From Nocardioides okcheonensis (GTDB lineage: Bacteria > Actinomycetota > Actinomycetes > Propionibacteriales > Nocardioidaceae), in contig NZ_CP087710.1 of assembly GCF_020991065.1 (NCBI RefSeq), positions 4,402,001 through 4,466,000 on the forward strand: DNA of 64,000 bases. Reading direction: 5' to 3'. The position numbers were made by a program, and so were the translations under genes. The stretch's first letter is position 1. The number at the start of each line of letters is the position of its first letter. Of the stretch, positions 24,871-33,355 are shown piece after piece. The notes below the pieces were generated by a model. That model saw only the letters and a program-made list of their open reading frames with translations, did not search any database and was not told where the DNA came from.

Positions 24871-26296
24871 AGGGCGCGACCGGCGGCACGAACTCGAAGG
24901 TCATCCCGAGCAGCCAGAGCAGGAGCAGCACCACCGGCAGGTGGAAGAGGAACTGCAGGAACGTGAAGCCGACCAGGTCGCGCGCCCGCAGGCCGAGCAC
25001 CGCGAGCAGTGGGAGCATGAAGAACGGGTTGACCAGGTTGGGCAGGGCCTCGGCGGCGTTGTAGATCTGCACCGTCCAGCCGAGGTTCATCCCGACGTCG
25101 GTCGCCGACTGCATGACGTACGGCGCCTCGACGAGCCATTTGCCGCCGCCCGACGGGACGAGCAGGCCGAGCAGCGCGGTGTAGAGCGCGATCACCACGG
25201 CGAAGCCGCCGCCGCCGCCGATGCTGGTGAACAGGTCGGCGAGGTGCTCCGACACGGTCACCCCGCCGCGACCCTCGGCGCGGGTGAGGACCGCGGCCAT
25301 CGCCGCGTAGAGCGGGAACTGCACGAGGACCCCGGCGGTCGTCGGGACCGCGCGCGTGACCGCGTTGAGGAAGCCGCGCGGCGTGCCGTGGAGCACCAGG
25401 CCGAGCACGAGGAACACCATGAGGTAGCCGTTGAGGCTGCTGATCACCGACAGGAACGGCAGCGTCGCGAGCTGCTGGACCAGCCAGCCGAGGGTCAGCA
25501 GGCCGACGAGCGCGGGCAGGATGCGGGAGTACTCCAGCCACTCGCCGGGCCGGGTGCGCTCGGCGAGCGGCTGCACGTCGTCGGAGAGGTCGACGTCCAT
25601 GTCCTCGGCGGTGCGGACGGCCGCGCCCTGCGGCGCCGAGGCCCACGCGACCGCGACGCTGAGCGCGATGAGGACCGCGGCCATCAGCAGCGACTGCCAG
25701 GTGAGGATGGTGGCCCCGAAGTCGAGGACGCCGGTGATCTCGAGCAGCTCCGGCGGCAGCGAGGCCGGGGTGGCCTGGAGCTGGGCGGCCGACGACGAGA
25801 GCCCCAGCGCCCACACGGCGCCGAGCCCGAGGTACGCCGCGGCCCCGAGGGCGCGGTAGTCGGCGCGCAGGTCGCCGCGTCGCGCGATGGCGCGGGCGAG
25901 CAGGCCGCTGAAGACCAGGCTGAGGCCCCAGTTGAGCATCGAGACCACGCACGACAGCAGCGCGACGAACGCCACCGCGCCGCGTGGCGTCGACGGGACC
26001 AGCGCAATCCGCTCGATCAGCCGGGCGACCGGGGGAGAGGTGGCCACGACGTAGCCGGTGAGCACGACCATCGCCATCTGCAGGGTGAAGGTGGCGAGGT
26101 CCCAGAACCCGCCGCCGAACGTCTCCGCGACGTGGACCGGGCTCGAGCCGTTGACCATCGCGGCCACCGACACCAGCACCACGCCGGCGAGGGCGAAGAC
26201 GTAGGCGTCGGGGAACCACTTCTCGGTCCATGCTGCGCTGCGCTGGGCGAGGCGGGCCAGCCCTCGCTCGTCGGTCGTGCCCGGGATCGTCGACAT
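24869..26296 (-). CDS. Short-chain fatty acid transporter (AtoE/TIGR00366 family)
   Basis: A 475-residue integral membrane protein with about 11-12 hydrophobic segments. Family features: WTEKWFPDAYVFALAGVVLVSVAAM, FGGGFWDLATFTLQMAMVVLTGYVVA, SMLNWGLSLVFSGLLAR, AAAYLGLGAVWALGLSSSAAQLQATPAS, and near the C-terminus LLVPSGGGKWLVEAPYVMQSA and NAAEALPNLVNPFFMLPLLAVLGLRARDLVGFT. AtoE-type carriers bring in acetoacetate or butyrate. ATG 26296 is the clear start. Divergent from the amidohydrolase at 26354, with a 57-bp shared promoter region. Confidence 0.88.
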   Translation of the reverse strand: MSTIPGTTDERGLARLAQRSAAWTEKWFPDAYVFALAGVVLVSVAAMVNGSSPVHVAETFGGGFWDLATFTLQMAMVVLTGYVVATSPPVARLIERIALVPSTPRGAVAFVALLSCVVSMLNWGLSLVFSGLLARAIARRGDLRADYRALGAAAYLGLGAVWALGLSSSAAQLQATPASLPPELLEITGVLDFGATILTWQSLLMAAVLIALSVAVAWASAPQGAAVRTAEDMDVDLSDDVQPLAERTRPGEWLEYSRILPALVGLLTLGWLVQQLATLPFLSVISSLNGYLMVFLVLGLVLHGTPRGFLNAVTRAVPTTAGVLVQFPLYAAMAAVLTRAEGRGGVTVSEHLADLFTSIGGGGGFAVVIALYTALLGLLVPSGGGKWLVEAPYVMQSATDVGMNLGWTVQIYNAAEALPNLVNPFFMLPLLAVLGLRARDLVGFTFLQFLFHLPVVLLLLWLLGMTFEFVPPVAP

Positions 26297-26353
26297 GGTG
26301 CGCGAACGTATCGGACGCGCCGTTCGTCGGGCGGCGGGGTGCAGGATGGCCCG

Positions 26354-27961
26354 GTGCGCACCACCGTCTTCCGCCACGCCGCCGTCTTCGACGGGTTCCG
26401 CCACCGCGGCCGGGTCGGGGAGGTCCTGGTCGAGGACGGCCGGATCACCGCGGTCGGCCCCGACGTCACCGTCCCGGGCGCCCGGGTCGTGGACGTCGAC
26501 GGCGGGCTGCTGCTGCCCGGCTTCACCGACGCCCACGTCCACCCGGTGCAGGGCGGCCTCGAGCGGCTCGGCTGCGACCTCAGCGATCTGCCCGCCGACG
26601 CGACCGCCTACCTCGAGCACGTCGGGGCGTACGCCGCCGGCTTGGTCCGCGACTGGGTGCAGGGCGGCGGCTGGGCGATGGCCGCCTTCCCCGGCGGTCT
26701 GCCGACGGCGGCCGCGCTCGACGGCGTGGTCGGCGACCGGCCGGTCGCGCTGGCGAACCGTGACCACCACGGCCTGTGGGTGAGCTCGCGGGCGCTGGCC
26801 CTGGCCGGCATCACGGCCGCGACGCCGGACCCGGTCGACGGCCGGATCGAGCGCGACGCCGACGGCGCGCCGACCGGGGTGCTCCACGAGGGCGCGATGC
26901 GTCTCCTCGACGACGTCCTGCCGGTGGCCGGCGAGGACGACGTGCACGCCGCGCTCCTCGAGGGCCAGCGCCACCTGCTCGCGCTCGGCGTCACGTCGTG
27001 GCAGGACGCGATCGTCGGCGCCTACTCGGGCATGCAGGACTGCGGTCCGGCCTACGCCCGCGCGGCGGCCTCCGGCGACCTCGTCGGCACCGTGGTCGGC
27101 GCCCTGTGGTGGGACCGCGACCGCGGGGCCGAGCAGGTGGCCGAGCTCGTCGACAAGCGTGCCGACTGGACGCGGGGTCGGTTCCGCGCGACCTCGGTGA
27201 AGGTCATGCAGGACGGGGTCGCGGAGAACGGCACGGCCGCGCTGGTCGAGCCGTACCTCGACCGCTGCGGGCACGCGACCGCCAACACGGGGATCTCCTT
27301 CGTCGACCCCGCCGAGCTGCGGCGCCACGTCGCGGAGCTCGACCGGCTCGGCTTCCAGGTGCACGTCCACGGGCTCGGCGACCGGGGCGTGCGCGAGGCG
27401 CTCGACGCCTTCGAGGGGACCGACCCGCGCCGCCGCCACCACGTCGCCCACCTCCAGCTCGTGCACCCCGACGACGTGCCGCGGTTCGCCGCCCTCGGCG
27501 TGGCCGCCAACATCCAGGCGCTGTGGGCGTGCCACGACGAGCAGATGACCGAGCTGACCCTCCCGTTCCTCGGACGGGACCGGGCGCAGCGGCAGTACCC
27601 CTTCCGCGACCTGTACGCGGCCTCCGCGCGGCTGGTCGCCGGCAGCGACTGGCCGGTCAGCACGCCCGACCCGCTCGCGGCGCTGCACACCGCCGTCCAC
27701 CGCACCACCCACGGCGACCCCGGCCGGGCGGGCACCGATCCCTTCCTGCCCGGCCAGGCGCTGCCGGTCGAGGCGGCGTTCGCCGCCTACACCAGCGGGT
27801 CGGCGTGGGTGAACCACCGCGACGACGCCGGTCGGATCGCGCCGGGCGCGGTCGCCGACCTGGTCGTCCTGGACCGCGACCCGTTCGCGGCGCCGGACGA
27901 GCTCGGGGCGGCGCAGGTCCGGTCGACGTGGGTCGACGGGGAGTGCGTCCACGACGCCTGA
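26354..27961 (+). CDS. YtcJ-like metal-dependent amidohydrolase
   Basis: A 535-residue amidohydrolase_3 family enzyme: FDGFRHRGRVGEVLVEDGRITAVGPD, metal-binding LPGFTDAHVHPVQGG, VKVMQDGVAENGTAALVEPYL, VHVHGLGDRGVREALDAFE, HHVAHLQLVHPDDVPRFA, AGSDWPVSTPDPLAAL, and the C-terminal beta sandwich IAPGAVADLVVLDRDPF. Substrates of YtcJ-like enzymes are mostly unknown; formamide or imide hydrolysis is reported for relatives. GTG 26354 begins directly with the beta-sandwich strand. Divergent from the fatty-acid transporter. Confidence 0.88.
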   Translation: MRTTVFRHAAVFDGFRHRGRVGEVLVEDGRITAVGPDVTVPGARVVDVDGGLLLPGFTDAHVHPVQGGLERLGCDLSDLPADATAYLEHVGAYAAGLVRDWVQGGGWAMAAFPGGLPTAAALDGVVGDRPVALANRDHHGLWVSSRALALAGITAATPDPVDGRIERDADGAPTGVLHEGAMRLLDDVLPVAGEDDVHAALLEGQRHLLALGVTSWQDAIVGAYSGMQDCGPAYARAAASGDLVGTVVGALWWDRDRGAEQVAELVDKRADWTRGRFRATSVKVMQDGVAENGTAALVEPYLDRCGHATANTGISFVDPAELRRHVAELDRLGFQVHVHGLGDRGVREALDAFEGTDPRRRHHVAHLQLVHPDDVPRFAALGVAANIQALWACHDEQMTELTLPFLGRDRAQRQYPFRDLYAASARLVAGSDWPVSTPDPLAALHTAVHRTTHGDPGRAGTDPFLPGQALPVEAAFAAYTSGSAWVNHRDDAGRIAPGAVADLVVLDRDPFAAPDELGAAQVRSTWVDGECVHDA

Positions 27962-28125
27962 CCACGCCGGGCGACACCCGTCACAGCAGTCACACAGGTG
28001 GATTCCCCGATTCGGGCCCCGCGGGCCCCGCGAGCAGCTAGCGTGGGTGCTCGGGTCCAGGGACGGGCCCGTGCAGGTGGTCGCCCGGCTCGAGCCGGAG
28101 CGCAATGGACGGATCCGGGGGACGC

Positions 28126-28506
28126 ATGGCTGCGGTGCTGGTGGTTGACGATGACGAGGACATCCGCGACATCATCACCTTCCGGGTGCGTCGCGACGGG
28201 CACGACGTCACCAGCGTCGGGCACCCGAACGCCGCCCTCGACGTGGCCGCCACCGAGACCTTCGACCTGGCCATCCTCGACTGGAGCATGCCGGCGATGG
28301 ACGGCGGCGAGCTCTGCGAGCGGCTGCACCGGCTGCCGCACCTCGACGGGATCCCGGTCCTCATCGTGACCGCGCACTCCGACCTGGCGACCCGCCAGCG
28401 CGCCGAGCGCGCGGGGGCGACGTCCTACCTCACGAAGCCGTTCGCGCTGCAGGACCTCGCCGGCTCGGTGTGCGCCCTCCTCGGGACGTCCGTCCGCGCC
28501 TCCTGA
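28126..28506 (+). CDS. Single-domain response regulator (receiver), intact
   Basis: A 126-residue stand-alone receiver: acidic pocket D8-D10 (VLVVDDDEDIRD), phosphoacceptor D52 in LAILDWSMPAMDGG, T82 in VLIVTAHSD and K104 in YLTKPF. There is no output domain, so it signals by protein-protein contact. ATG 28126 gives the same length of N-terminus as two paralogous receivers at 28699 and 31080; ATG 28105 is an alternative. It has no kinase immediately next to it and may serve the kinases at 29094 and 31490. Confidence 0.88.
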   Translation: MAAVLVVDDDEDIRDIITFRVRRDGHDVTSVGHPNAALDVAATETFDLAILDWSMPAMDGGELCERLHRLPHLDGIPVLIVTAHSDLATRQRAERAGATSYLTKPFALQDLAGSVCALLGTSVRAS

Positions 28507-28698
28507 CCCGGCCGGGCCCGATGGTCCCGCCCGTCGGCACGCCCGCACTAGCCCGGATGCGTCACTTCGTCCGCGTTGGTCCCTGATCGCCTCGTTCGCC
28601 CGGGCCGCCCCCTCGCGCGTGCCTAGCCTGACCGTGAGGCAGGCCGTCGCCACAGGGGCGCGGCCGCGCAGACACAGCAGGGGACCGGGGGTTGCGAC

Positions 28699-29094
28699 AT
28701 GGCCGAGGTGCTGGTCGTGGACGACGACGAGGACATCCGTGACGTGCTCGCGCTGGCGGCCCGCAGGGCCGGCCACCGCGTCACGAGCGTGAGCGACCCG
28801 GGCGCCGCCCTCGCGGTGGCGCAGGCCGCCCACGTCGACCTCGCGCTCATCGGCTGGTCCACGGCCGTGGAGTCCGGGAGCGACCTCTGCGCCCGCCTGC
28901 GTGCGCTCCCGCACCTGGCGAGCACCCCGATCCTGGTCGTGACGGGCCACGCCGACGAGGAGACCCGGCGCCGAGCCGCCGAGGCCGGTGCCTCGGGCTG
29001 CCTGACCGCGCCCTTCTCCCTGCACGAGCTCGACCACGTCGTGACGGCCCAGCTGGCCGCGCGCCGCACCGCCCCCCACCGGCTGGGGGCCTGA
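28699..29094 (+). CDS. Pseudo-receiver: response regulator lacking phosphoacceptor Asp and conserved Lys
   Basis: A 131-residue receiver closely related to 28126 and 31080, but with two key changes. At the phosphorylation position it has Gly52 (LALIGWSTAVESG instead of LAxLDWSMPAMxG), and the conserved Lys104 is Ala (CLTAPF instead of YLTKPF). The acidic pocket D8-D10 is retained. It should not be phosphorylated in the usual way and may be a fixed-state partner or inhibitor. Its stop overlaps the start of the kinase at 29094 by 1 nt (TGATG), so it is made together with it. Confidence 0.88.
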   Translation: MAEVLVVDDDEDIRDVLALAARRAGHRVTSVSDPGAALAVAQAAHVDLALIGWSTAVESGSDLCARLRALPHLASTPILVVTGHADEETRRRAAEAGASGCLTAPFSLHELDHVVTAQLAARRTAPHRLGA

Positions 29095-30923
29095 TGACCG
29101 ACCGGGGGGTCCCCATGCCCGTGCCGACCACGCTGTCCGTGCCGCACACCCTCGAGGAGGTCCGGGGCGTCGTCCTGCGCCGCTTCCTCGCCGTCGACCT
29201 GATGGTGGCGGCGCTGGTCGTCGTGTCCCTGACGGTCCACGCGGTCACCCCGGAGTCGCTGCTGCACCGCACCGCCTACCTCGTCCCCATCCTGTTCGCG
29301 GCCGTCGCGGCCTGCCTCGGGGCCCGCACAGCGCCGCACGGCGAGCGGCTGGTGCCCACCCTGGTCGCCGCCGGGGTGTCGCTCGCCGCCGCGGGCGACG
29401 TGGTGTGGCAGGTCCTCGACGCCGCCGGCGTCTCGCCCGCCGTCCCGGTCGACCACCCGCCCCGGCTGGCCGGGTTCCTGGCCCTCTCCGCGGCGATGTG
29501 GGTGGTGATCGGTCGGAGCGGTCCCGGCCGGCGGGTCGAGGCGACCTTCATGATCGACGCCGCGACCATCGTGGTGGTCAGCGTCCTGGTCCTCTGGAGC
29601 GTCAGCTTCGGCCGGACCGTGGACGAGGACGCGCCGTCCTACGTCCGGGCCGTCTGGTTGGCCTACCCGGTCGCCGACGCGCTGCTGCTGGCGCTCGTGG
29701 TTCGCGTCCTGCTGAGCTCGCGCGCCCGTTCGGCGATCGACGCCGCCTTCGGGGTCGGCGTGCTGCTCTGGCTGGCCTCGGACGTGCTCTACCTCGTCGA
29801 CCCCCACGGCGTGGGCAAGGAGACGATGGACGCCGCCTGGATGGTGGCCCCGGTGCTGCTCGCGCGCGCGGCGTGGAGCTGGCGCCCCGTCCTCGGCGCC
29901 CAGGCCGACACCCGGTCGTCGAACGGCTGGCTCGTCGGGCTGGCGATCGCGGTGGTCCCCCTGTTCGTGCCGCCGACCGTCGAGGTCGTCGCAGACCTGC
30001 GCGGGCGCGCCGAGTCGCCCGTGATGTTCGGACTGTCGTCGGCCGTCCTCGTGGCGCTGGCGTTCATCCGCACCGCCCGGCTGATGATCGCCGAGCAGCA
30101 CGCACGGGCCGAGCTCGAGCGTGCCCGCGACGAGGCGCTGGCGGCGTCGAGGGCCAAGTCGGCCTTCGTCGCGACCATGAGCCACGAGATCCGGACCCCC
30201 CTGACGACCGTCCTCGCCACCGCGGAGATGCTCGACGACGTGGACCTCGACGAGGACCAGCAGGACCTGCAGCGCCGGATGCGCCGGTCGGGCGGACTGC
30301 TGCACACCCTCGTCGAGGACATCCTCGACTTCTCCCGGATCGAGGCGGGCCACCTCGAGCTCTCCACGGTCCCCTTCGACCTGCCGGCCGTCGCCGGCGA
30401 GCTCGCCCACTCCTACTGCGCCCGGGCGGCCGAGGTGGGCCTCGCCTTCGAGGCGCTGGTCGATCCCGGGCTGCCGCGCCTGGTCCGGGGCGACCCCGGC
30501 CGGCTCCAGCAGATCGCGGGCAACCTGCTCGACAACGCACTGAAGTTCACCGACGAGGGCTGCCTGACGCTCGAGGTGCGCCGCGCACCGGGCGACGCTG
30601 CCGTCGAGGCCCGCGACGACTCCGAGGTGGCGGTGCAGGTCGTCGTGCGCGACACCGGCATCGGCATCCCGCCCGACCGCCTCGCGGCGGTGTTCGGCGC
30701 CTTCGAGCAGGTCGACGGGTCGAGCACCCGGCGGCACGGCGGCACCGGCCTGGGCCTGGCGATCTGCGGCCAGCTCGCCGCCCTGATGGGCGGCACCATC
30801 ACGGTCACCAGCGAGCCGGGCCGCGGCAGCGAGTTCGTCGCGACCGTGCGCCTGCAGGTCGTGCGCGACGACGCGTCCGGGACCCTTGCCGGGACGGCTG
30901 GCCCGGTCGCGTCCGGCCGATGA
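29094..30923 (+). CDS. Membrane sensor histidine kinase (HK1)
   Basis: A 609-residue kinase. Residues 1 to about 330 contain around ten hydrophobic segments and no obvious periplasmic sensor domain. A coiled linker (ELERARDEALAASRAKSAFVATM) leads to the H-box SHEIRTPL with His364, then N-box NLLDNALKFT, G1 DTGIGIP, F-box AFEQVDG and G2 GGTGLGLAI. All catalytic motifs are present. The same membrane module is found in the kinases at 31490, 55700 and 57631. It is translationally coupled to a receiver that cannot be phosphorylated conventionally, so its real partner may be one of the intact receivers nearby. Confidence 0.92.
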   Translation: MTDRGVPMPVPTTLSVPHTLEEVRGVVLRRFLAVDLMVAALVVVSLTVHAVTPESLLHRTAYLVPILFAAVAACLGARTAPHGERLVPTLVAAGVSLAAAGDVVWQVLDAAGVSPAVPVDHPPRLAGFLALSAAMWVVIGRSGPGRRVEATFMIDAATIVVVSVLVLWSVSFGRTVDEDAPSYVRAVWLAYPVADALLLALVVRVLLSSRARSAIDAAFGVGVLLWLASDVLYLVDPHGVGKETMDAAWMVAPVLLARAAWSWRPVLGAQADTRSSNGWLVGLAIAVVPLFVPPTVEVVADLRGRAESPVMFGLSSAVLVALAFIRTARLMIAEQHARAELERARDEALAASRAKSAFVATMSHEIRTPLTTVLATAEMLDDVDLDEDQQDLQRRMRRSGGLLHTLVEDILDFSRIEAGHLELSTVPFDLPAVAGELAHSYCARAAEVGLAFEALVDPGLPRLVRGDPGRLQQIAGNLLDNALKFTDEGCLTLEVRRAPGDAAVEARDDSEVAVQVVVRDTGIGIPPDRLAAVFGAFEQVDGSSTRRHGGTGLGLAICGQLAALMGGTITVTSEPGRGSEFVATVRLQVVRDDASGTLAGTAGPVASGR

Positions 30924-30999
30924 CCCGGTCGGGCCAGATGATGCGGACACAGGTCCTCCCGTCCTTCGACCTTCAACCACGGCGGCCGATGATTCCTAC

Positions 31000-31013
31000 T
31001 CTTGATGTCAAGA
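31000..31013. promoter_or_regulatory. Palindrome TCTTGA-TG-TCAAGA upstream of receiver 3
   Basis: A perfect 6-bp dyad in a locally AT-rich stretch, 67 bp before the receiver start at 31080. Together with the GGTTCGCA-GCG-TGCGAACC dyad at 31022-31040 it is a likely operator or leader structure for the receiver/HK2 operon. Confidence 0.4.
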
Positions 31014-31021
31014 GAGGCGAT

Positions 31022-31040
31022 GGTTCGCAGCGTGCGAACC
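31022..31040. promoter_or_regulatory. Palindrome GGTTCGCA-GCG-TGCGAACC upstream of receiver 3
   Basis: A perfect 8-bp inverted repeat with 3-nt loop, 9 nt downstream of the dyad at 31000-31013. It can form a leader hairpin in RNA or be a dimeric protein site. No terminator-like T-run follows. Confidence 0.45.
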
Positions 31041-31079
31041 CGACCCACGCCACGGAATCGACGGAGAGGGCGGGACGAC

Positions 31080-31493
31080 ATGGCTGACGTGATGGTCGTC
31101 GACGACGACGACGACATCCGCGAGCTGATCGCGATGCGGGTGCGCCGGCTCGGCCACCGCGTGACCAGCGTGGGCGACCCGGGCGCTGCCCTCGCGCACG
31201 CGAGCACCGCGGACGTCGACCTCGCGCTGCTCGACTGGAGCATGCCGGCGATGAACGGCGGCGAGCTGTGCGCCCGCCTGCGTGAGCTGGTCCACCTGGC
31301 CGACACGCCGATCCTCATGGTCACCGCCCACGCCGACCCGGAGACCCGCGCGGGCGCCTTCGCCGCCGGAGCGACCGGCTACCTCACCAAGCCCTTCGCG
31401 CTGCGTGACCTCGACGCCCACGTGCAGTCGCTGCTGGAGACCGGGCACTGCGCGCCGCTCGCCAGCGGCACGGACCTCGAGCGGTCGGCATGA
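31080..31493 (+). CDS. Single-domain response regulator (receiver 3), intact
   Basis: A 137-residue stand-alone receiver with D8-D12 acidic cluster (MVVDDDDDIRE), phosphoacceptor D52 (LALLDWSMPAMNGG), T82 and K104 (YLTKPF). It is a paralogue of the receivers at 28126 and 28699. ATG 31080 matches their N-termini. Its stop overlaps the kinase start at 31490 (ATGA), so the pair is a plausible cognate two-component unit. No DNA-binding output domain. Confidence 0.9.
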   Translation: MADVMVVDDDDDIRELIAMRVRRLGHRVTSVGDPGAALAHASTADVDLALLDWSMPAMNGGELCARLRELVHLADTPILMVTAHADPETRAGAFAAGATGYLTKPFALRDLDAHVQSLLETGHCAPLASGTDLERSA

Positions 31494-33304
31494 CGACGCT
31501 CTCCCGGGTCGCCACGCCGTCCGGCGTCCGTCGCCTCGTCCTGGGCCACACCCGTGCGGTCGACACCTTCGCGGCGCTGATGCTGGTCGGCGCGATCACG
31601 GTCTACGTCCTCGACGGGCGCACCCTGGTCCACTACGCCGTCTACCTCGGCGTCCTCGTCTTCAACACCGGCTCTGCGGTGGTCGCGACGGTGAGCGCCC
31701 CCCGCGGACGGCGGCTGGTCCCCGGCCTGATCGCCACGGGGGTCGGGCTGGCCGTCCTGGGCGACGTGCTGTGCAAGATCTTCGACGCCGGCGGCGCCAC
31801 GACCGACCTGTCCGTCGCCGACCCGGCGTGGCTCGCGAGCTACGTCGTGCTCTGCGTGGCGCTGCTCGTGGTGCTGGTGCGTTCCGGGGTGGACCGGCGC
31901 GGCGGGCTCTCCCTGGCGATCGACGGGACCACCGTGGTGGCGGTCGGTGTCCTGGTCACCTGGACCCTCGCGATCGGACGCTTCGTCAACGCCACGGCGG
32001 CGCCGGCCCACGTACGGCTGGTGTGGGCGGCCTACCCGCTGCTCCAGGCGGTGCTGCTGGCCCTCGTGCTGATGGCGATGATCGTGCCGCGGGCGCGTCG
32101 CATGCTCGGGCCCGGCTTCGCGATCGGCGTCGGCTTCTGGCTGACCACCAACATCATCTACATCCACGCGCCCTCGGAGGGCGGCTACGTCGCCGCCGGC
32201 GCCAGCTGGATGGTCGCGGTCGTGCTGATGGCCCGCACGGCCTGGCTCGGGGAGGCCGGCACGGCCGAGGAGCCGGACGAGACCTCCGGGCGCGCCTGGC
32301 TGGCGCCCCTCGCCGTCGGCGTGCTGCCGCTGTTCGTCCCGCCCGCGCTCGAGGTGCTGTCGGACTCGCTGCAGGGCGAGGGCCACCCGTACCTGCTGGC
32401 CGTCAGCTCCACCGTGCTGATCACGCTCGCGTTCGTCCGCACCTACCGCCTGATGCGCGCCGAGCAGGACGTCCTGCGCGACCTCGAGGTGGCGCGCGAC
32501 GAGGCGCTGGCGGCGTCGCGGGCCAAGTCCATGTTCGTCGCGACGATGAGCCACGAGCTGCGCACGCCCCTGACCACGGTCCTGGCCTGCGCCGAGATGC
32601 TCGAGGACACCCCGCTCACCCAGGCACAGCGTGACCTCGTCCACCGGATGCGCCGGGCCGGCGGCCTGCTGCAGTCGCTGGTGGAGGACATCCTCGACTT
32701 CTCCCGCATGGAGGCGGGCCACGTCGAGCTGGCGGCGGTCCCCTTCGACCTGCACGCCCTCGCCGCCGAGCTCGCCGAGGCCAACCGGGCGCGGGCCAGG
32801 TTCGCCCGGGTCGACCTCGACCTCCACATCGGTCCCGACGTGCCGCGCGCGGTCGTCGGCGACCCCGCCCGCCTGATGCAGGTCGCGGGCAACCTGCTCG
32901 ACAACGCGCTGAAGTTCACCGACGCGGGACGGGTGCGGCTCGACCTGCGTCGCTCCGACAACGAGCCGGCGCTGCGGGGCGCGACGGTCTGGGTCGAGGT
33001 GGTGGTGTCCGACACGGGCATCGGCATCGCCCGCGACCGGCTCGACTCGATCTTCTCGGTCTTCGAGCAGGTCGACGGGACCACCACGCGGCGCCACGGC
33101 GGCAGCGGGCTCGGCCTTGCGATCGCGCACCAGCTCGTCACGCTGATGGGCGGCTCGCTGCGCGTGCGCAGCGAGCTCGCGGTCGGCAGCGAGTTCGTCG
33201 CCGAGCTCCCGCTGGTCGTCGGCGATCCCGACCCGGCGGCCCCCGCCGTGCCCGTGCAGGCAGGATCCGAGCGGCTCGAGACGGTCCGGGCCGGCGCCTG
33301 CTGA
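31490..33304 (+). CDS. Membrane sensor histidine kinase (HK2)
   Basis: A 604-residue paralogue of HK1. The membrane module spans residues 1 to about 320 with about ten hydrophobic segments, including the shared landmark SVADPAWLASYVVLCVALLVVLVRS. The kinase core has SHELRTPL (His355), NLLDNALKFT, DTGIGIA, VFEQVDGTTTRRHGGSGLGLAI. ATG 31490 overlaps the stop of the intact receiver, making them an operon. A hairpin terminator follows the stop. Confidence 0.92.
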   Translation: MTTLSRVATPSGVRRLVLGHTRAVDTFAALMLVGAITVYVLDGRTLVHYAVYLGVLVFNTGSAVVATVSAPRGRRLVPGLIATGVGLAVLGDVLCKIFDAGGATTDLSVADPAWLASYVVLCVALLVVLVRSGVDRRGGLSLAIDGTTVVAVGVLVTWTLAIGRFVNATAAPAHVRLVWAAYPLLQAVLLALVLMAMIVPRARRMLGPGFAIGVGFWLTTNIIYIHAPSEGGYVAAGASWMVAVVLMARTAWLGEAGTAEEPDETSGRAWLAPLAVGVLPLFVPPALEVLSDSLQGEGHPYLLAVSSTVLITLAFVRTYRLMRAEQDVLRDLEVARDEALAASRAKSMFVATMSHELRTPLTTVLACAEMLEDTPLTQAQRDLVHRMRRAGGLLQSLVEDILDFSRMEAGHVELAAVPFDLHALAAELAEANRARARFARVDLDLHIGPDVPRAVVGDPARLMQVAGNLLDNALKFTDAGRVRLDLRRSDNEPALRGATVWVEVVVSDTGIGIARDRLDSIFSVFEQVDGTTTRRHGGSGLGLAIAHQLVTLMGGSLRVRSELAVGSEFVAELPLVVGDPDPAAPAVPVQAGSERLETVRAGAC

Positions 33305-33306
33305 CC

Positions 33307-33345
33307 CGCGCCCCGTCCGCGACAACCGAAGCGGGGCGGGGCGCG
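33307..33345 (+). terminator. Intrinsic terminator after HK2
   Basis: Arms CGCGCCCCG (33307-33315) and CGGGGCGCG (33337-33345) pair perfectly; inner bases can extend the stem. It follows the HK2 stop by 3 nt and ends 10 nt before the GH16 start. Confidence 0.6.
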
Positions 33346-33355
33346 TCCCACAGCC

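Noticed and set aside
28507..28698. A possible small gene between receivers 1 and 2
   Set aside because: Only spurious frames are seen; the segment looks like a terminator and promoter region.
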